DNA of 64,000 nucleotides, from positions 719,922 to 783,921 of the forward strand of contig NZ_CP097764.1 of assembly GCF_023585685.1 (NCBI RefSeq), in the 5' to 3' direction. This document shows, in pieces, positions 49,721 to 60,051 of this stretch (positions are counted from its first letter, which is position 1; every line of letters begins with the position of its first letter). The stretch comes from Blochmannia endosymbiont of Camponotus sp. C-003 (lineage in GTDB: Bacteria > Pseudomonadota > Gammaproteobacteria > Enterobacterales > Enterobacteriaceae). The notes under the pieces were generated by a model, which saw only the letters and a list, made by a program, of their open reading frames with translations, ran no database searches and was not told the origin of the DNA. A program made the translations under genes and the position numbers.

Positions 49721-51016
49721 ATGATTAAATATCATAAAAATATCCAATCTGTTCGCGGTATGCATGATTATGTACCAAAAGATACGATTCTATGGCAATA
49801 CATAGAAAATACCTTGATAACTATATTAAATAGTTATGGATATAATGAGATTAGATTTCCTATTATCGAGGACACAAATCTGTTCAAACGTTCAATCGGA
49901 GAAGTGACAGATGTAATAGAAAAAGAAATGTATAGTTTTACCGATCGTAACGGTAAAAATTTAACATTACGCCCAGAAGGAACATCTGGATGCGTTCGAG
50001 CAGGAATTAATCATGGGTTATTTTATCACCAAGAACAACGTCTGTGGTATCTTGGTCCCATGTTTCGACATGAACGCCCTCAAAAAGGACGTTACAGACA
50101 GTTTCACCAATTTAGTGCTGAAGCTTTTGGTCAAATAGGACCTGATATAGATGCTGAATTAATTTTAATCACTGCTCGTTGTTGGAAAAAATTAGGAATT
50201 CATCATCATTTATCATTAGAATTAAATTCAATTGGTTCGTTATCATCGAGAATAAAGTATAGAAAAAAACTAATAACCTTTTTAGAAAAAAATTTAAGCA
50301 ATTTAGACAACAATGCTCTACGTCGTTTATATTCTAATCCAATGCGCATATTAGATACTAAAAATACTAAAACTAAAGAATTACTACTCAATGCCCCCAT
50401 ATTAAACGATCATTTAGATGATGATTCACATGTTCATTTTTCAGAATTGTGTCAGTTATTAAATCTCTTAGGAATATCATACACAGTTAATCCATACTTA
50501 GTGCGCGGTTTAGACTATTACAACAAAACAGTTTTTGAATGGGTTACCGATAGTTTAGGAGTAAAAAAAACTATCTGTGCTGGTGGTCGTTATGATGAAT
50601 TAGTCCAAGAATTAGGAGGACATTCAGTCCCCGCGATAGGATTTTCCATAGGATTAGAACGTATAATATTATTAATGCAAAAAATTAATAACAATACTTT
50701 TTTAAACAACAATATATATATTGATGTATATTTAATTAGTATAGGAAATCATTCTCGAAAATATGCAATGTTACTTGCTGAAAATATTCGTTCAAAATTA
50801 CCATCTGTGCGATTAATGGTGCATCATGGAGGAGGTAATATAAAAAAACAATTTTATTGTGCTAATAAACATAAACCACGAATCGTACTAATCATGAACG
50901 CAAAAAATGTTCTTGAAAACACAATTGTTTTAGAAAATTTACAATCAAAAAATCAAGAAATATTAAAACATGATGCAGTTACCGAAAGATTGAGACATAT
51001 ACTGGATATTAAATAA
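49721..51016 (+). CDS. hisS: Histidyl-tRNA synthetase
   Basis: Class II synthetase for tRNA-His. 431 residues (424 in E. coli). [12 protein letters not shown] at the N-terminus; motif 2 region [17 protein letters not shown] near residue 113; the histidine-specific [12 protein letters not shown] and the motif 3 GFSIGLERI. The C-terminal anticodon domain is complete though drifted. yfgM and bamB, which follow in E. coli, are absent. Confidence 0.96.
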   Translation: MIKYHKNIQSVRGMHDYVPKDTILWQYIENTLITILNSYGYNEIRFPIIEDTNLFKRSIGEVTDVIEKEMYSFTDRNGKNLTLRPEGTSGCVRAGINHGLFYHQEQRLWYLGPMFRHERPQKGRYRQFHQFSAEAFGQIGPDIDAELILITARCWKKLGIHHHLSLELNSIGSLSSRIKYRKKLITFLEKNLSNLDNNALRRLYSNPMRILDTKNTKTKELLLNAPILNDHLDDDSHVHFSELCQLLNLLGISYTVNPYLVRGLDYYNKTVFEWVTDSLGVKKTICAGGRYDELVQELGGHSVPAIGFSIGLERIILLMQKINNNTFLNNNIYIDVYLISIGNHSRKYAMLLAENIRSKLPSVRLMVHHGGGNIKKQFYCANKHKPRIVLIMNAKNVLENTIVLENLQSKNQEILKHDAVTERLRHILDIK

Positions 51017-51324
51017 AAGATTATCAAAAATGATATTAATTTTCTTCTATAGAAGAGAATATCATAAATATTTAATGCATCTTAATAGGTTGTGGTTATA
51101 AGAATATAATGTATATATAATTAAAATTATAACAATACAGATTAAAATTATTAAAATATTAAGCTACCTATAAAAATATAAATTTTTACAATCAACAAAA
51201 ACTATCTCTATTATTTTAAGTGATTATATTATACTTACTTACTGCTAAAATAACGACTCAAAATATCAACAACTTTTATGTATTATATCACACTGTGATA
51301 CGATTATTTATGGATAATTAAATA
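51017..51324. other. Gap between hisS and der
   Basis: About 310 AT-rich bases replacing yfgM and bamB. An imperfect hairpin follows hisS at about 51028-51056. A short palindrome at 51286-51300 (TATCACACTGTGATA) resembles a repressor operator just before der, but no cognate regulator is known here. Confidence 0.35.
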
Positions 51325-52755
51325 ATGCTACCTATCATTACACTAATTGGACAAAAAAACGTAGGAAAATCTACTTTATTCAATAAATTAACACATACAC
51401 ACGATGCTTTAATATCTAACTGCCCAGGATTAACACGAGATCGTCAGTACGGATATTTTCAATGCAAACAATTTAAATCTATTCTTATTGACACTGGGGG
51501 TATTGATAAATTTTGTAGTAGTACACAAACAGAAAACATTCAAAATTATGTAACCTATCAAACAACTCTCGCAATACAAGAAGCTAATATTCTATTATTT
51601 GTTATGGATAGACAATCTGTAGAAACATCTATAAATTACGATATTTTTAATTTTTTAAAAAAAATAAAAAAAAACATACTGATCGTCATTAATAAAATCG
51701 ACAATATCCCATGTCATATAAACACAATGACATGGGATTATTGGTCTTTTGGTACAACAAATATTATCTTTATTTCCGCTCTTCATGGACATGGAATTGA
51801 TAATTTATTAGGAAATATATCTTCATTAATTTCAAAAAATATATTGATTTTCAAAAATCACATATCTAAAAATGAGATAAATAACATTTTTTATCCAAAC
51901 GCCATCACTAATTCGTCATGTGATAAAATAGATCCTGCTATCACAGTAGCTGTAGTAGGACGTCCCAATTCCGGTAAATCTACTTTTGTTAATCATGTTC
52001 TAAAAGAAACCCGTATGATTACTTGTAGTACACCAGGAACTACTCGGAATTGCATTCATACCCCTACAATATATAACCAACAAAAATACATATTAATTGA
52101 TACAGCAGGCGTACAAAAAAATAAAAAAATAGATAATGTAGAAGATCAAATTTCTATTGCAAGAACATTAAAAATCATTAAGACCGCGCATATCTTATTA
52201 TTTGTAGGCGACGTAAATCTAGGGATATCTGATCAAGATTTATATTTACTACGATTTATCATGCATCACGGTAAAACATTAATAATTGTTATTAACAAAT
52301 GGGATTTAATATCCCCAGATTTACGTAATACAATCAAAAAAAATTTATACAAAAAAATAAATTTTATTAACTTTACTCAAATACATTTTATTTCGGCATT
52401 ACACGGACTCGGGATAAAAAAATTGTTTGAAACAATTAACACAACAAATTTGTATTCTCATTATGCAAAAACCATTAACACAGCATGTTTAATGCGAATA
52501 CTGCACGATGCCATTTCTAAATATCCTCCCCCACTTTTATACGGAAAAAGAATTAAACCTAAATATGTCCATGTCGGAAAACACGAACCATTCACTCTGA
52601 TCATCCATGGCACTCATGTCAGTAAATTATCTGATGATTATAAACGATATCTAAAAAAGTATTTTTATCGTATGTTAAAGATCACTGGCCTTTTGATACA
52701 CATTCAATTTAAAGATAATATTAACCCATTTATTAATAAAATAAACAATGTTTAA
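51325..52755 (+). CDS. der: Ribosome-assembly GTPase Der (EngA)
   Basis: Essential 50S-assembly GTPase with two G domains in tandem and a C-terminal KH-like domain. First domain: P-loop GQKNVGKST near residue 9 (GRPNVGKST in most), DTGGID, NKID. Second domain: GRPNSGKST near residue 212, DTAGV, NKWD. The KH-like part ends in a run of basic residues. 476 residues against 490. It converges on mqo with only 59 bases between. bamB and xseA, which flank it in E. coli, are missing. Confidence 0.95.
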   Translation: MLPIITLIGQKNVGKSTLFNKLTHTHDALISNCPGLTRDRQYGYFQCKQFKSILIDTGGIDKFCSSTQTENIQNYVTYQTTLAIQEANILLFVMDRQSVETSINYDIFNFLKKIKKNILIVINKIDNIPCHINTMTWDYWSFGTTNIIFISALHGHGIDNLLGNISSLISKNILIFKNHISKNEINNIFYPNAITNSSCDKIDPAITVAVVGRPNSGKSTFVNHVLKETRMITCSTPGTTRNCIHTPTIYNQQKYILIDTAGVQKNKKIDNVEDQISIARTLKIIKTAHILLFVGDVNLGISDQDLYLLRFIMHHGKTLIIVINKWDLISPDLRNTIKKNLYKKINFINFTQIHFISALHGLGIKKLFETINTTNLYSHYAKTINTACLMRILHDAISKYPPPLLYGKRIKPKYVHVGKHEPFTLIIHGTHVSKLSDDYKRYLKKYFYRMLKITGLLIHIQFKDNINPFINKINNV

Positions 52756-52814
52756 ATAGAACACTCTGGCGCAACGATTAAGATACCAATCTCTACATAC
52801 AATTAAAACAATCA

Positions 52815-54398
52815 TCAACATGTTGAATCGTAACAACGATCTGTTGTTGCCTCTATATAATTTAATCTCAAAGCATTACAAGTATATTGTCTAATTTTAT
52901 TTACTAATGTAATATCACCATTTAAACTTTTAGTATACGAAGGAATCATATCTATGAGTTTATGTTTCCACACATCACTATTAATTTCATTATTAAACAT
53001 TGTATTCAAAAGATTTAATACTATTGAAACTACAGTAGATGCTCCTGGAGAAGCACCAAGCAGCGCCGATAAAGTACCATCGCTAGAATTAACTAGCTCT
53101 GTTCCAAATAATAACACACCTCTCTTATTACTATCTCTTTTTATAATTTGAACACGTTGTCCTGCTGTTACTAAATCCCAATCTGACGGATTAACTGTCG
53201 GATAAAATTCTCTAAGTTCATCAATACGTTGTATGTTGGACATAACTAACTGACCGATCAAATACTTAATTAAATGAAAATTATCCATCCCAGCTTGAAA
53301 AATCGGAATAACATTACTTTTATTCAAAGAACGAAATAAATCTAACCATGAGCCATATTTTAAAAATTTACTGCTGAAAGTTGCAAATGGACCAAATAAC
53401 AAAATCTTACCACCATTTAATATTCTGGTATCTATATGAGGCACCGACATTGGAGGCACGTTAACGGATGCTCTCCCATACACTTTAGCTAAATGTTGTA
53501 CAACTATCTTCGGATTTTTTGTGACTAAAAATTGACCTCCTACTGGAAACCCAGCGTATCCACTAACTTCAGGAATCCTAGAAGTTTGTAAGAGACTAAG
53601 AGATCTTCCTCCAGCTCCTATAAAAACATAATTCGTACGAATACATTTTTTATGATTGCACCGACGATCAATTACATGTACATCCCAAGTTGCATCATTA
53701 TTGTTCTGCACAGACTCAACATCATGCTGCAAATACAATTTAAAATTTATATTTTTTTTTAATTCATTCAACAATTGTTGAGTAAGTTCTCCAAAATTAA
53801 CATCTGTACCCATTTCCATGCGAGTAGCTGCTATTTTCTGAAATACATCACGTCCATTAATAATAAGGGGAGCCCACTGATGAATTTGCTGTAAATCTTC
53901 CGAATACACCATACCGCTAAACAACACACTATTTTGTAATGCTTGAAAACGTCTTTTTAAAAAACAAACGTTTTCTTCGCCCCACACAAAACTCATATGC
54001 GGTACATTATTAATAAAAGAACTCGGGTGCTTAAGCACTTTTATTTGTACTAAATATGCCCAAAATTGACGCGACATTTCAAATGCTTCATTAATAGCAA
54101 TAGCTTTTGAAATATCAATAGAACAACGATTTTGATTATTATACTGAGTATAATTAAGCTCACAAAACGCTGCATGTCCTGTTCCAGCATTATTCCACTC
54201 ATTAGAACTTTCCTGTGCTGGCTGATTAAGACGCTCATACAGACTAATTTTCCAAGTCGGTTCGAGAATCGTTAAGAACATACCAAAAGTTACACTCATA
54301 ATCCCAGCGCCAACCAGCACAACGTCTACTGAAGACGTAATCTTAATCAAACGATGTTCTTTATTTATAACAGCAACATTACTCATATCATCACTCAA
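52815..54398 (-). CDS. mqo: Malate:quinone oxidoreductase
   Basis: FAD-dependent membrane-associated enzyme that oxidises malate to oxaloacetate and passes electrons to quinone. 527 residues. The FAD-binding LVGAGIMS lies near residue 28. ESSNEWNNAGTGHAA, INNVPHMSFVWGEENV, YAGFPVGGQFLV, PPMSVPHIDTR and LLGASPGAST follow E. coli Mqo (548). The N-terminal signal-like part of E. coli is not present. The gene occupies the xseA position between der and guaB and keeps the same opposite orientation, so it has been moved here. Its start side faces the skew switch. Confidence 0.95.
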   Translation of the reverse strand: MSDDMSNVAVINKEHRLIKITSSVDVVLVGAGIMSVTFGMFLTILEPTWKISLYERLNQPAQESSNEWNNAGTGHAAFCELNYTQYNNQNRCSIDISKAIAINEAFEMSRQFWAYLVQIKVLKHPSSFINNVPHMSFVWGEENVCFLKRRFQALQNSVLFSGMVYSEDLQQIHQWAPLIINGRDVFQKIAATRMEMGTDVNFGELTQQLLNELKKNINFKLYLQHDVESVQNNNDATWDVHVIDRRCNHKKCIRTNYVFIGAGGRSLSLLQTSRIPEVSGYAGFPVGGQFLVTKNPKIVVQHLAKVYGRASVNVPPMSVPHIDTRILNGGKILLFGPFATFSSKFLKYGSWLDLFRSLNKSNVIPIFQAGMDNFHLIKYLIGQLVMSNIQRIDELREFYPTVNPSDWDLVTAGQRVQIIKRDSNKRGVLLFGTELVNSSDGTLSALLGASPGASTVVSIVLNLLNTMFNNEINSDVWKHKLIDMIPSYTKSLNGDITLVNKIRQYTCNALRLNYIEATTDRCYDSTC

Positions 54399-55040
54399 TA
54401 ATACTATACTTAACGTACTTAGTTATCGCAATAAAAACAATAAACTTTTAACAAAAACATAACCCACATCAAATAAAATGTCCTGATAATTAAACCACAT
54501 TTCAATAAAAAAAGATAAAAAAATAAATTTTCAAAACATAATTTAATAATATTAAGTCATACTTTTAGAGTTTAACATAAATAACATTATCAAAATAACA
54601 GTTTTTATATTAATAAAAATTGTTATTAACACTCCATAGAAACAATACACCCGATAAGTAACAGCATATCAACTTATATAACATCAACAAAATTATATAA
54701 TAACTAAATCCATATAAATCGTACTCTAAACTTGATTAATTACTTAATTCATGATAAAATTAACACCGTTAGGTGTTATAGAGACTACTAACCACACATG
54801 TTAACATGTGTGGTTAGTAGTTAAAGAAAGAAATATGTTATTTTTGGTTTGTTGGAATTTTATTGCTGTCTTTCTGAGCATTAGTGGTATGTGATTAGAG
54901 ACCATGGTGGTTGGTTGCGTTTCGCGAGTTATTAGAGGCATTGCTGACTGAGTGTTTGGTAAGGTGCAATATTATGGCATCAGATCGTTATTGTTGTAGG
55001 AATGTTGATATTGTGATCTCGTCCATGTTAAGTGCACATA
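54399..55040. other. Candidate replication origin region between mqo and guaB
   Basis: A 640-base gap between divergent genes where composition flips. By hand count 54421-54780 has 21 G and 53 C; 54841-55020 has 52 G and 18 C. Left genes (hisS, der) and right genes (guaB, guaA, ure) are all on the + strand, so transcription cannot explain it. A C-rich to G-rich change left to right marks an origin, not a terminus. A 38-bp perfect palindrome lies at the switch. I saw no clear DnaA box (TTATCCACA) and no dnaA or gidA nearby. Three GATC sites lie at about 54983, 55015 and 55085. Confidence 0.55.
54784..54821. repeat. Perfect 38-bp palindrome at the skew switch
   Basis: Every base from 54784 to 54802 pairs with 54803 to 54821, with no loop, centred on GTTAAC. 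It lies about 220 bases before guaB and 385 before mqo. Possible roles are replication start signal, a cruciform, an operator for a dimeric protein, or a terminator. Confidence 0.75.
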
Positions 55041-56513
55041 ATGTTGAATTTTATTAGAGAGGCTTTAACTTTTGATGATGTATTGATCGTTCCGTCCCGT
55101 TCGAGTATACTGCCTGCAGAGACGAATTTAAAAAGTTTTCTGACTAATTCTATTTCTTTGAATATTCCTGTTGTATCGTCGGCGATGGATACAGTGACTG
55201 AATCAAATTTAGCTATTGCTTTAGCTCAGGAAGGTGGTGTGGGCTTTATTCATAAGAATATGTCTTTAGATCAACAAATTAACGAAGTACGTCGGGTAAA
55301 ACGTTATGAAAGCGGAATAGTAACAAATCCTCAATGTGTTACTCCTGATATGACGCTACTGCAATTGCAAGAGTTGACCTCTCGTAATGGATTTGCTGGC
55401 TATCCAGTTGTGGTGGTAGGTACGAATGAGCTAGTTGGAATTGTTACAAGTCGCGATGTTAGGTTTGTTAGTGATTTATCAAATTTTGTTTTTTCTGTCA
55501 TGACTCCTAAAGAACGTTTGGTTACAGTATTAGAAAAAGAAAACAGGGGGATAGTATTAGACAAAATGCACGATAAAAGAGTAGAAAAAATATTGTTGGT
55601 TGACTCTTTATTTCGTCTTAAAGGTATGATCACTGCAAAAGACTTTGAAAAGGCAGAACGTAAACCGTATGCGTGTAAAGATGATTACGGAAGATTATGT
55701 GTTGGAGCTGCTATAGGGGTAGGAGAAGATTATAAAGAACGTGTTGAAGGATTGGTTGATGCGGGTTTAGACGTGTTACTCGTTGATTCTTCTCATGGGC
55801 ATTCGGAAAAAGTTTTAAATTGTATTAAAACGGTTAGAAATATGTACCCTAATTTATCTATTGTAGGGGGCAATGTTGTCACGCAAGAAGGTGCGTTAGA
55901 ATTGGTCGAATCTGGTGCTAGTGCAGTGAAAGTTGGTGTTGGACCTGGCTCTATTTGTACAACTCGTATTGTTACTGGTGTAGGCATTCCTCAAATCACA
56001 GCTATTTCTGATGTAGCGGAAGCATTAAAAAATACAAATATTCCAATTATTGCAGATGGTGGTATTCGTTTTTCTGGAGATATCGCTAAAGCAATAGCGG
56101 CTGGAGCGCATTGTGTAATGATTGGTTCGTTACTAGCAGGTACAGAGGACTCTCCAGGAGATATAGAATTTTATCAAGGTAGATCTTTTAAGACTTACAG
56201 AGGTATGGGTTCTTTAGGGGCTATGTCTCAAGGTTCTTCTGATCGATATTTTCAACAACAGGATTCTGTTGCTACTCATAAATTGGTTCCAGAAGGTATA
56301 GAAGGACGTGTTCCTTATAGAGGGAAGTTAGAGACGATTATACATCAATTGATGGGTGGTTTGCGTTCTTGTATGGGCTTGACAGGCTGTGTAACTATTA
56401 ATGATTTGAGGATGCAAGCTAGGTTTGTTCGTGTTAGCTATTCGGGTATTCAGGAAAGTCATGTGCACGATGTGATGATAACAAAGGAATCGCCGAATTA
56501 TCGCTTGCGATAA
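55041..56513 (+). CDS. guaB: Inosine-5'-monophosphate dehydrogenase
   Basis: Oxidises IMP to XMP, the committed step to GMP. The start at 55041 gives [21 protein letters not shown] (family pattern [18 protein letters not shown]); an upstream GTG is rejected. 490 residues against 488. Two CBS domains occupy about residues 95-200; the catalytic Cys lies in [13 protein letters not shown], and FAG-type substrate loop [15 protein letters not shown] and [10 protein letters not shown] follow. It heads guaBA. PurH supplies its substrate. First gene right of the skew switch, with visibly G-richer codons than der on the left. Confidence 0.96.
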   Translation: MLNFIREALTFDDVLIVPSRSSILPAETNLKSFLTNSISLNIPVVSSAMDTVTESNLAIALAQEGGVGFIHKNMSLDQQINEVRRVKRYESGIVTNPQCVTPDMTLLQLQELTSRNGFAGYPVVVVGTNELVGIVTSRDVRFVSDLSNFVFSVMTPKERLVTVLEKENRGIVLDKMHDKRVEKILLVDSLFRLKGMITAKDFEKAERKPYACKDDYGRLCVGAAIGVGEDYKERVEGLVDAGLDVLLVDSSHGHSEKVLNCIKTVRNMYPNLSIVGGNVVTQEGALELVESGASAVKVGVGPGSICTTRIVTGVGIPQITAISDVAEALKNTNIPIIADGGIRFSGDIAKAIAAGAHCVMIGSLLAGTEDSPGDIEFYQGRSFKTYRGMGSLGAMSQGSSDRYFQQQDSVATHKLVPEGIEGRVPYRGKLETIIHQLMGGLRSCMGLTGCVTINDLRMQARFVRVSYSGIQESHVHDVMITKESPNYRLR

Positions 56514-56670
56514 TTGGTAATTAATTAAATTTATGTGTGAATAAGTGTTGTTGTTATGCTACTATTTTGTTTTCTTGTGCGTTTAGTGTGGTAAATATTA
56601 TTGGTTGTTAATACTTAACGTGCGACTGATTGATGAAATAATTAATGTACATAATAGAATAAACTATAAT

Positions 56671-58248
56671 GTGAAATATAACAAACATCGTATTTTAGTA
56701 ATAGATTTTGGATCTCAATACACTCAGTTGTTGTTGAGAAGAATTCGTGAATTGGGAGTATATTCTGAATTTTGCTCTTGGAATATTAGTAAATCTCGAA
56801 TATGTTCATTTAATCCTAGTGGTATTGTTCTGTCTGGAGGTCCTCACAGTGTTATCGATAACTATCCTCCGCATATTCCTGAATTTGTGTTTCAGTTAGG
56901 TATACCTATATTTGGAATTTGTTATGGTATGCAAATTGTGTCGTTTCAATTAGGCGGGCAAGTACAACGTGTCATTGCACAGCGTGAATTTGGTTGTACT
57001 CAAATAACAATTCTTTCTAAAAGCGTTATAATAAATGATATTTATGACTATGTTGATGATGTTACGGGACGTTTAGCGCTTGATGTGTGGATGAGTCACG
57101 GGGATGTTGTTACTACTGTTCCTAAGGATTTTACAATTATTGGTGTTAATAAGTATCGACAAGTTGCAATTATGGCTAATGAAGCCCGTCATTTTTATGG
57201 TGTTCAATTTCATCCGGAAGTTACTCATACTAGAAAAGGAAAAAGTATTTTAGAACGTTTTATTATGTGTATTTGTCGCTGTCAACCTTCTTGGAAGGTA
57301 CCTAACATTATTGATGATATTGTTATGAATACTCGTGCAAAAGTAGGTAATGATAGAGTAGTTCTTGGATTTTCAGGTGGAATCGATTCTCTTGTTACAG
57401 CGTTATTGTTACAACGTGCAATTGGGCATCAATGTATCTGCATCTTTATTGATAATGGTTTATTGTTAAATTATGAATTTGATCGAGTGAAGAATTTTTG
57501 TAATGAAAATTGCAATTTAAATATTATTTATCTGTCGAAAGAACAGCAATTTTTCAATGCTTTAATTGGAGTTAGTGATCCAGAGAAAAAAAGAAAAATA
57601 ATTGGTAAAGTTTTTACAGAAGTTTTTGAAGAACAAATTCGTAATTTAGTAGCTATAAAATGGTTAGCTCAAGGTACTATATATTCAGATGTTATTGAAT
57701 CTGGTGTATCCCTATCTTCTTTTAAAAATGTAATTAAATCGCATCACAATGTGGGTGGTTTTTATGAAATTAAGAATGTTCAACTACTAGAGCCTATAAG
57801 AAATTTATTTAAAGATGAAGTTCGTAGTATTGGATTAGATTTAGGGATACCTGTGGATTTAGTTTATCGTTACCCGTTTCCAGGGCCTGGATTAGCTATT
57901 AGGATATTGGGTGAAGTAAAAAAAGAATATTGTGATATTTTACGTAAAGTAGATATCATTTTTGTTGAAGAACTGAAGCATGAAAATTTATATCCTAAAA
58001 TTAGTCAGGCCTTTGCGGTGTTTTTACCGACACATTCAGTAGGAATACAGGGTGATCAACGTAAGTATAAATGGGTAATTGCTCTTCGTGCTGTGGAAAC
58101 TGTAGATTTTATGACAGCACGTTGGGTTTGTTTACCTTATGATTTTTTAAATAAGGTATCTAATCGTATCGTCAATGAAGTTGAGGAAGTGTCTCGTGTA
58201 GTATATGATATTTCGTCTAAACCTCCGGCTACTATTGAATGGGAATAA
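56671..58248 (+). CDS. guaA: GMP synthase (glutamine-hydrolysing)
   Basis: Aminates XMP to GMP. The GTG at 56671 gives MKYNKHRILVIDFGSQYTQLL and 525 residues, exactly the E. coli length; a TTG at 56605 would add 22 unsupported residues. N-terminal amidotransferase: Cys in GICYGMQ and HPEVTH. The ATP pyrophosphatase loop is SGGIDSLVT near residue 235. The C-terminal dimerisation domain ends in SKPPATIEWE as in E. coli. No clear Shine-Dalgarno is visible. It follows guaB by 157 bases. Confidence 0.96.
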   Translation: MKYNKHRILVIDFGSQYTQLLLRRIRELGVYSEFCSWNISKSRICSFNPSGIVLSGGPHSVIDNYPPHIPEFVFQLGIPIFGICYGMQIVSFQLGGQVQRVIAQREFGCTQITILSKSVIINDIYDYVDDVTGRLALDVWMSHGDVVTTVPKDFTIIGVNKYRQVAIMANEARHFYGVQFHPEVTHTRKGKSILERFIMCICRCQPSWKVPNIIDDIVMNTRAKVGNDRVVLGFSGGIDSLVTALLLQRAIGHQCICIFIDNGLLLNYEFDRVKNFCNENCNLNIIYLSKEQQFFNALIGVSDPEKKRKIIGKVFTEVFEEQIRNLVAIKWLAQGTIYSDVIESGVSLSSFKNVIKSHHNVGGFYEIKNVQLLEPIRNLFKDEVRSIGLDLGIPVDLVYRYPFPGPGLAIRILGEVKKEYCDILRKVDIIFVEELKHENLYPKISQAFAVFLPTHSVGIQGDQRKYKWVIALRAVETVDFMTARWVCLPYDFLNKVSNRIVNEVEEVSRVVYDISSKPPATIEWE

Positions 58249-58562
58249 CTGAATAGGTTACACATTTTGTTAATTTTGTTGTTTTGTGTAGTATGTCATT
58301 TAAAATATGTTAAGAGCATTATAAAATTGATCCATCGCACATGTGTCGCCAGTACAAAAATTGTATATAATAAAGGAAGGTCTGCTCAAACTCAATGCGT
58401 TTTATTTTAAGGACTTTTTTTATGCGAATCATATGTACAGTATATGAATATGCGATAATCATTTCTCAGTATTTAATAACAGTTGATGTAATCATTGTTC
58501 TTTAAAAGTGTTTGTATTAGATTGATTGTTTTAATTTTGAAAAATATTTCATTTTTATTTAA
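58249..58562. other. Gap between guaA and ureD
   Basis: About 310 bases. A TTGTAT / TATAAT-like pair near 58359-58372 may drive the urease genes, but spacing is not standard. Nothing else recognised. Confidence 0.3.
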
Positions 58563-59399
58563 ATGAGTGACAAATTATATCAAAAATTGATTGATGGTTG
58601 GTTAGGAGAATTAAGATTAAATTTTGCTTTACGGGACGGACGTAGTGTGCTGACTAAATGTAAGCATGTTGGTCCATTTTATGTAAAAAGAAGTTTTTAT
58701 TCGAAAAATGATAATACTCCGCATGTGTATTTGCTACATCCTCCTGGTGGCTTAGTTGGAGGAGACAAGTTGATACTAGATGTTAAGTTAGAATCAGATA
58801 GTAGAGCATTATTAACGACGCCTGGTGCTACTAAATTTTATCGTAGTAATAGTGTGTATGTGACACAGAAATATACATTTAGATTAGAGCGTAATACTGC
58901 TTTGGAGTGGATTCCTCAAGGCAGTATTTTTTTTCCTCAATCTAAAGCAAAAATAGATACTACTTTTATTTTAGAACAAGGATCTAGAATTATATCATTT
59001 GACATGCTATGCTTTGGAAATGTATCATTAGGCACTGCTAATTTTCCAGAAGACGTAGATGTTTGTTTAAATATTTTTTTATCTGATTCTATTGGATTAC
59101 GAGAACGTTTGAGGATTAATAAATTAAATTGTGTTATGAAGTTAGGGGGGTTCCGAATCAGTGCTTTACTTTTCGCCATCCCATCGGATGAAAAAATATT
59201 AAACGAGGTACGTAATTTAATAACATCAGATAACCATCACCAAGTTGGAGGAGCCACGTTATTAGATGATATTCTTGTAGTGCGACTATTAAGTAATGAT
59301 AACCAGTGTTTAAAACAAACGCTATGTCGTATTTGGTGTGTTATACGTCCTTTTATAATGGGTCAAAAAGCTGTACTCCCTCGTATTTGGTTTACATAA
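58563..59399 (+). CDS. ureD: Urease accessory protein UreD
   Basis: UreD (UreH) binds the urease apoprotein and carries nickel to the active site together with UreF and UreG. The 278-residue product has the family pattern: [19 protein letters not shown] start, [12 protein letters not shown] near residue 62, [11 protein letters not shown], and [12 protein letters not shown] near residue 118. It begins the operon; ureA follows after 13 bases. The start lacks a strong ribosome binding site. Urease gives the ant host ammonia and CO2 from urea, so the symbiont can build amino acids from waste nitrogen. Confidence 0.94.
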   Translation: MSDKLYQKLIDGWLGELRLNFALRDGRSVLTKCKHVGPFYVKRSFYSKNDNTPHVYLLHPPGGLVGGDKLILDVKLESDSRALLTTPGATKFYRSNSVYVTQKYTFRLERNTALEWIPQGSIFFPQSKAKIDTTFILEQGSRIISFDMLCFGNVSLGTANFPEDVDVCLNIFLSDSIGLRERLRINKLNCVMKLGGFRISALLFAIPSDEKILNEVRNLITSDNHHQVGGATLLDDILVVRLLSNDNQCLKQTLCRIWCVIRPFIMGQKAVLPRIWFT

Positions 59400-59412
59400 T
59401 TCAGGAAAAACT

Positions 59413-59715
59413 ATGAAGTTATTACCTCGTGAAAAAGATAAATTATTGTTGTTTACAGCAGCATTGTTAGCAGAAAGACGTCGAAATCGAGGGTTAAAAT
59501 TAAACTATCCAGAGTCAATAGCATTAATTAGTGCTGTAATTTTGGAGGGTGCTCGTGATGGGAAAAATGTTGCTGAATTGATGGATATAGGTAAAAACGT
59601 ATTAACTAGAAATGATGTTATGATAGGAGTACCTGAAATGATTAGCAATGTACAAGTAGAAGCTACTTTTACTGATGGCACTAAATTAGTAACAATACAT
59701 GACCCAATAATTTAA
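59413..59715 (+). CDS. ureA: Urease gamma subunit
   Basis: Smallest structural subunit of the UreABC trimer. 100 residues, the family length. [39 protein letters not shown] is the typical N-terminal pattern (shown here by its key parts LPREKDKLL and LKLNYPE). [22 protein letters not shown] closes it. Shine-Dalgarno AGGAAA precedes the ATG. It is 25 bases before ureB. Confidence 0.96.
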   Translation: MKLLPREKDKLLLFTAALLAERRRNRGLKLNYPESIALISAVILEGARDGKNVAELMDIGKNVLTRNDVMIGVPEMISNVQVEATFTDGTKLVTIHDPII

Positions 59716-59740
59716 TAATAGATGGGATACCAACAATATT

Positions 59741-60049
59741 ATGATCCCGGGTGAATTCTATATTTTACACGGAAATATAGAATTGAATGTTGGCAGACAA
59801 AAAGTGTTAGTAACTGTTATAAATAATGGAGATAGGCCTATACAGATTGGTTCTCATTTTCATTTTTATGAGGTAAATGCTGCCTTAAATTTTAATCGGG
59901 TTGTCGCTCGTGGATTTCGTTTAAATATTCCATCAGGAACAGCGGTACGTTTTGAACCAGGTCAATCTAGAACTGTAGAACTTGTAAAATATGCAGGTGC
60001 GTGCAAAATTTATGGATTTCGTAAAGCTATTATGGGAAAGTTAGATTAA
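59741..60049 (+). CDS. ureB: Urease beta subunit
   Basis: Structural subunit that packs against UreC. 102 residues (106 in Klebsiella). [34 protein letters not shown] and [13 protein letters not shown] are the conserved blocks. Separate from UreA, so the gene is of the enterobacterial three-subunit type rather than the fused Helicobacter type. Two bases separate its stop from ureC, so the pair is coupled. Confidence 0.96.
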   Translation: MIPGEFYILHGNIELNVGRQKVLVTVINNGDRPIQIGSHFHFYEVNAALNFNRVVARGFRLNIPSGTAVRFEPGQSRTVELVKYAGACKIYGFRKAIMGKLD

Positions 60050-60051
60050 TT

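Noticed and set aside
56605..56670. Longer guaA N-terminus from TTG at 56605
   Set aside because: Adds residues absent from the family; the GTG at 56671 gives the exact 525-residue length.
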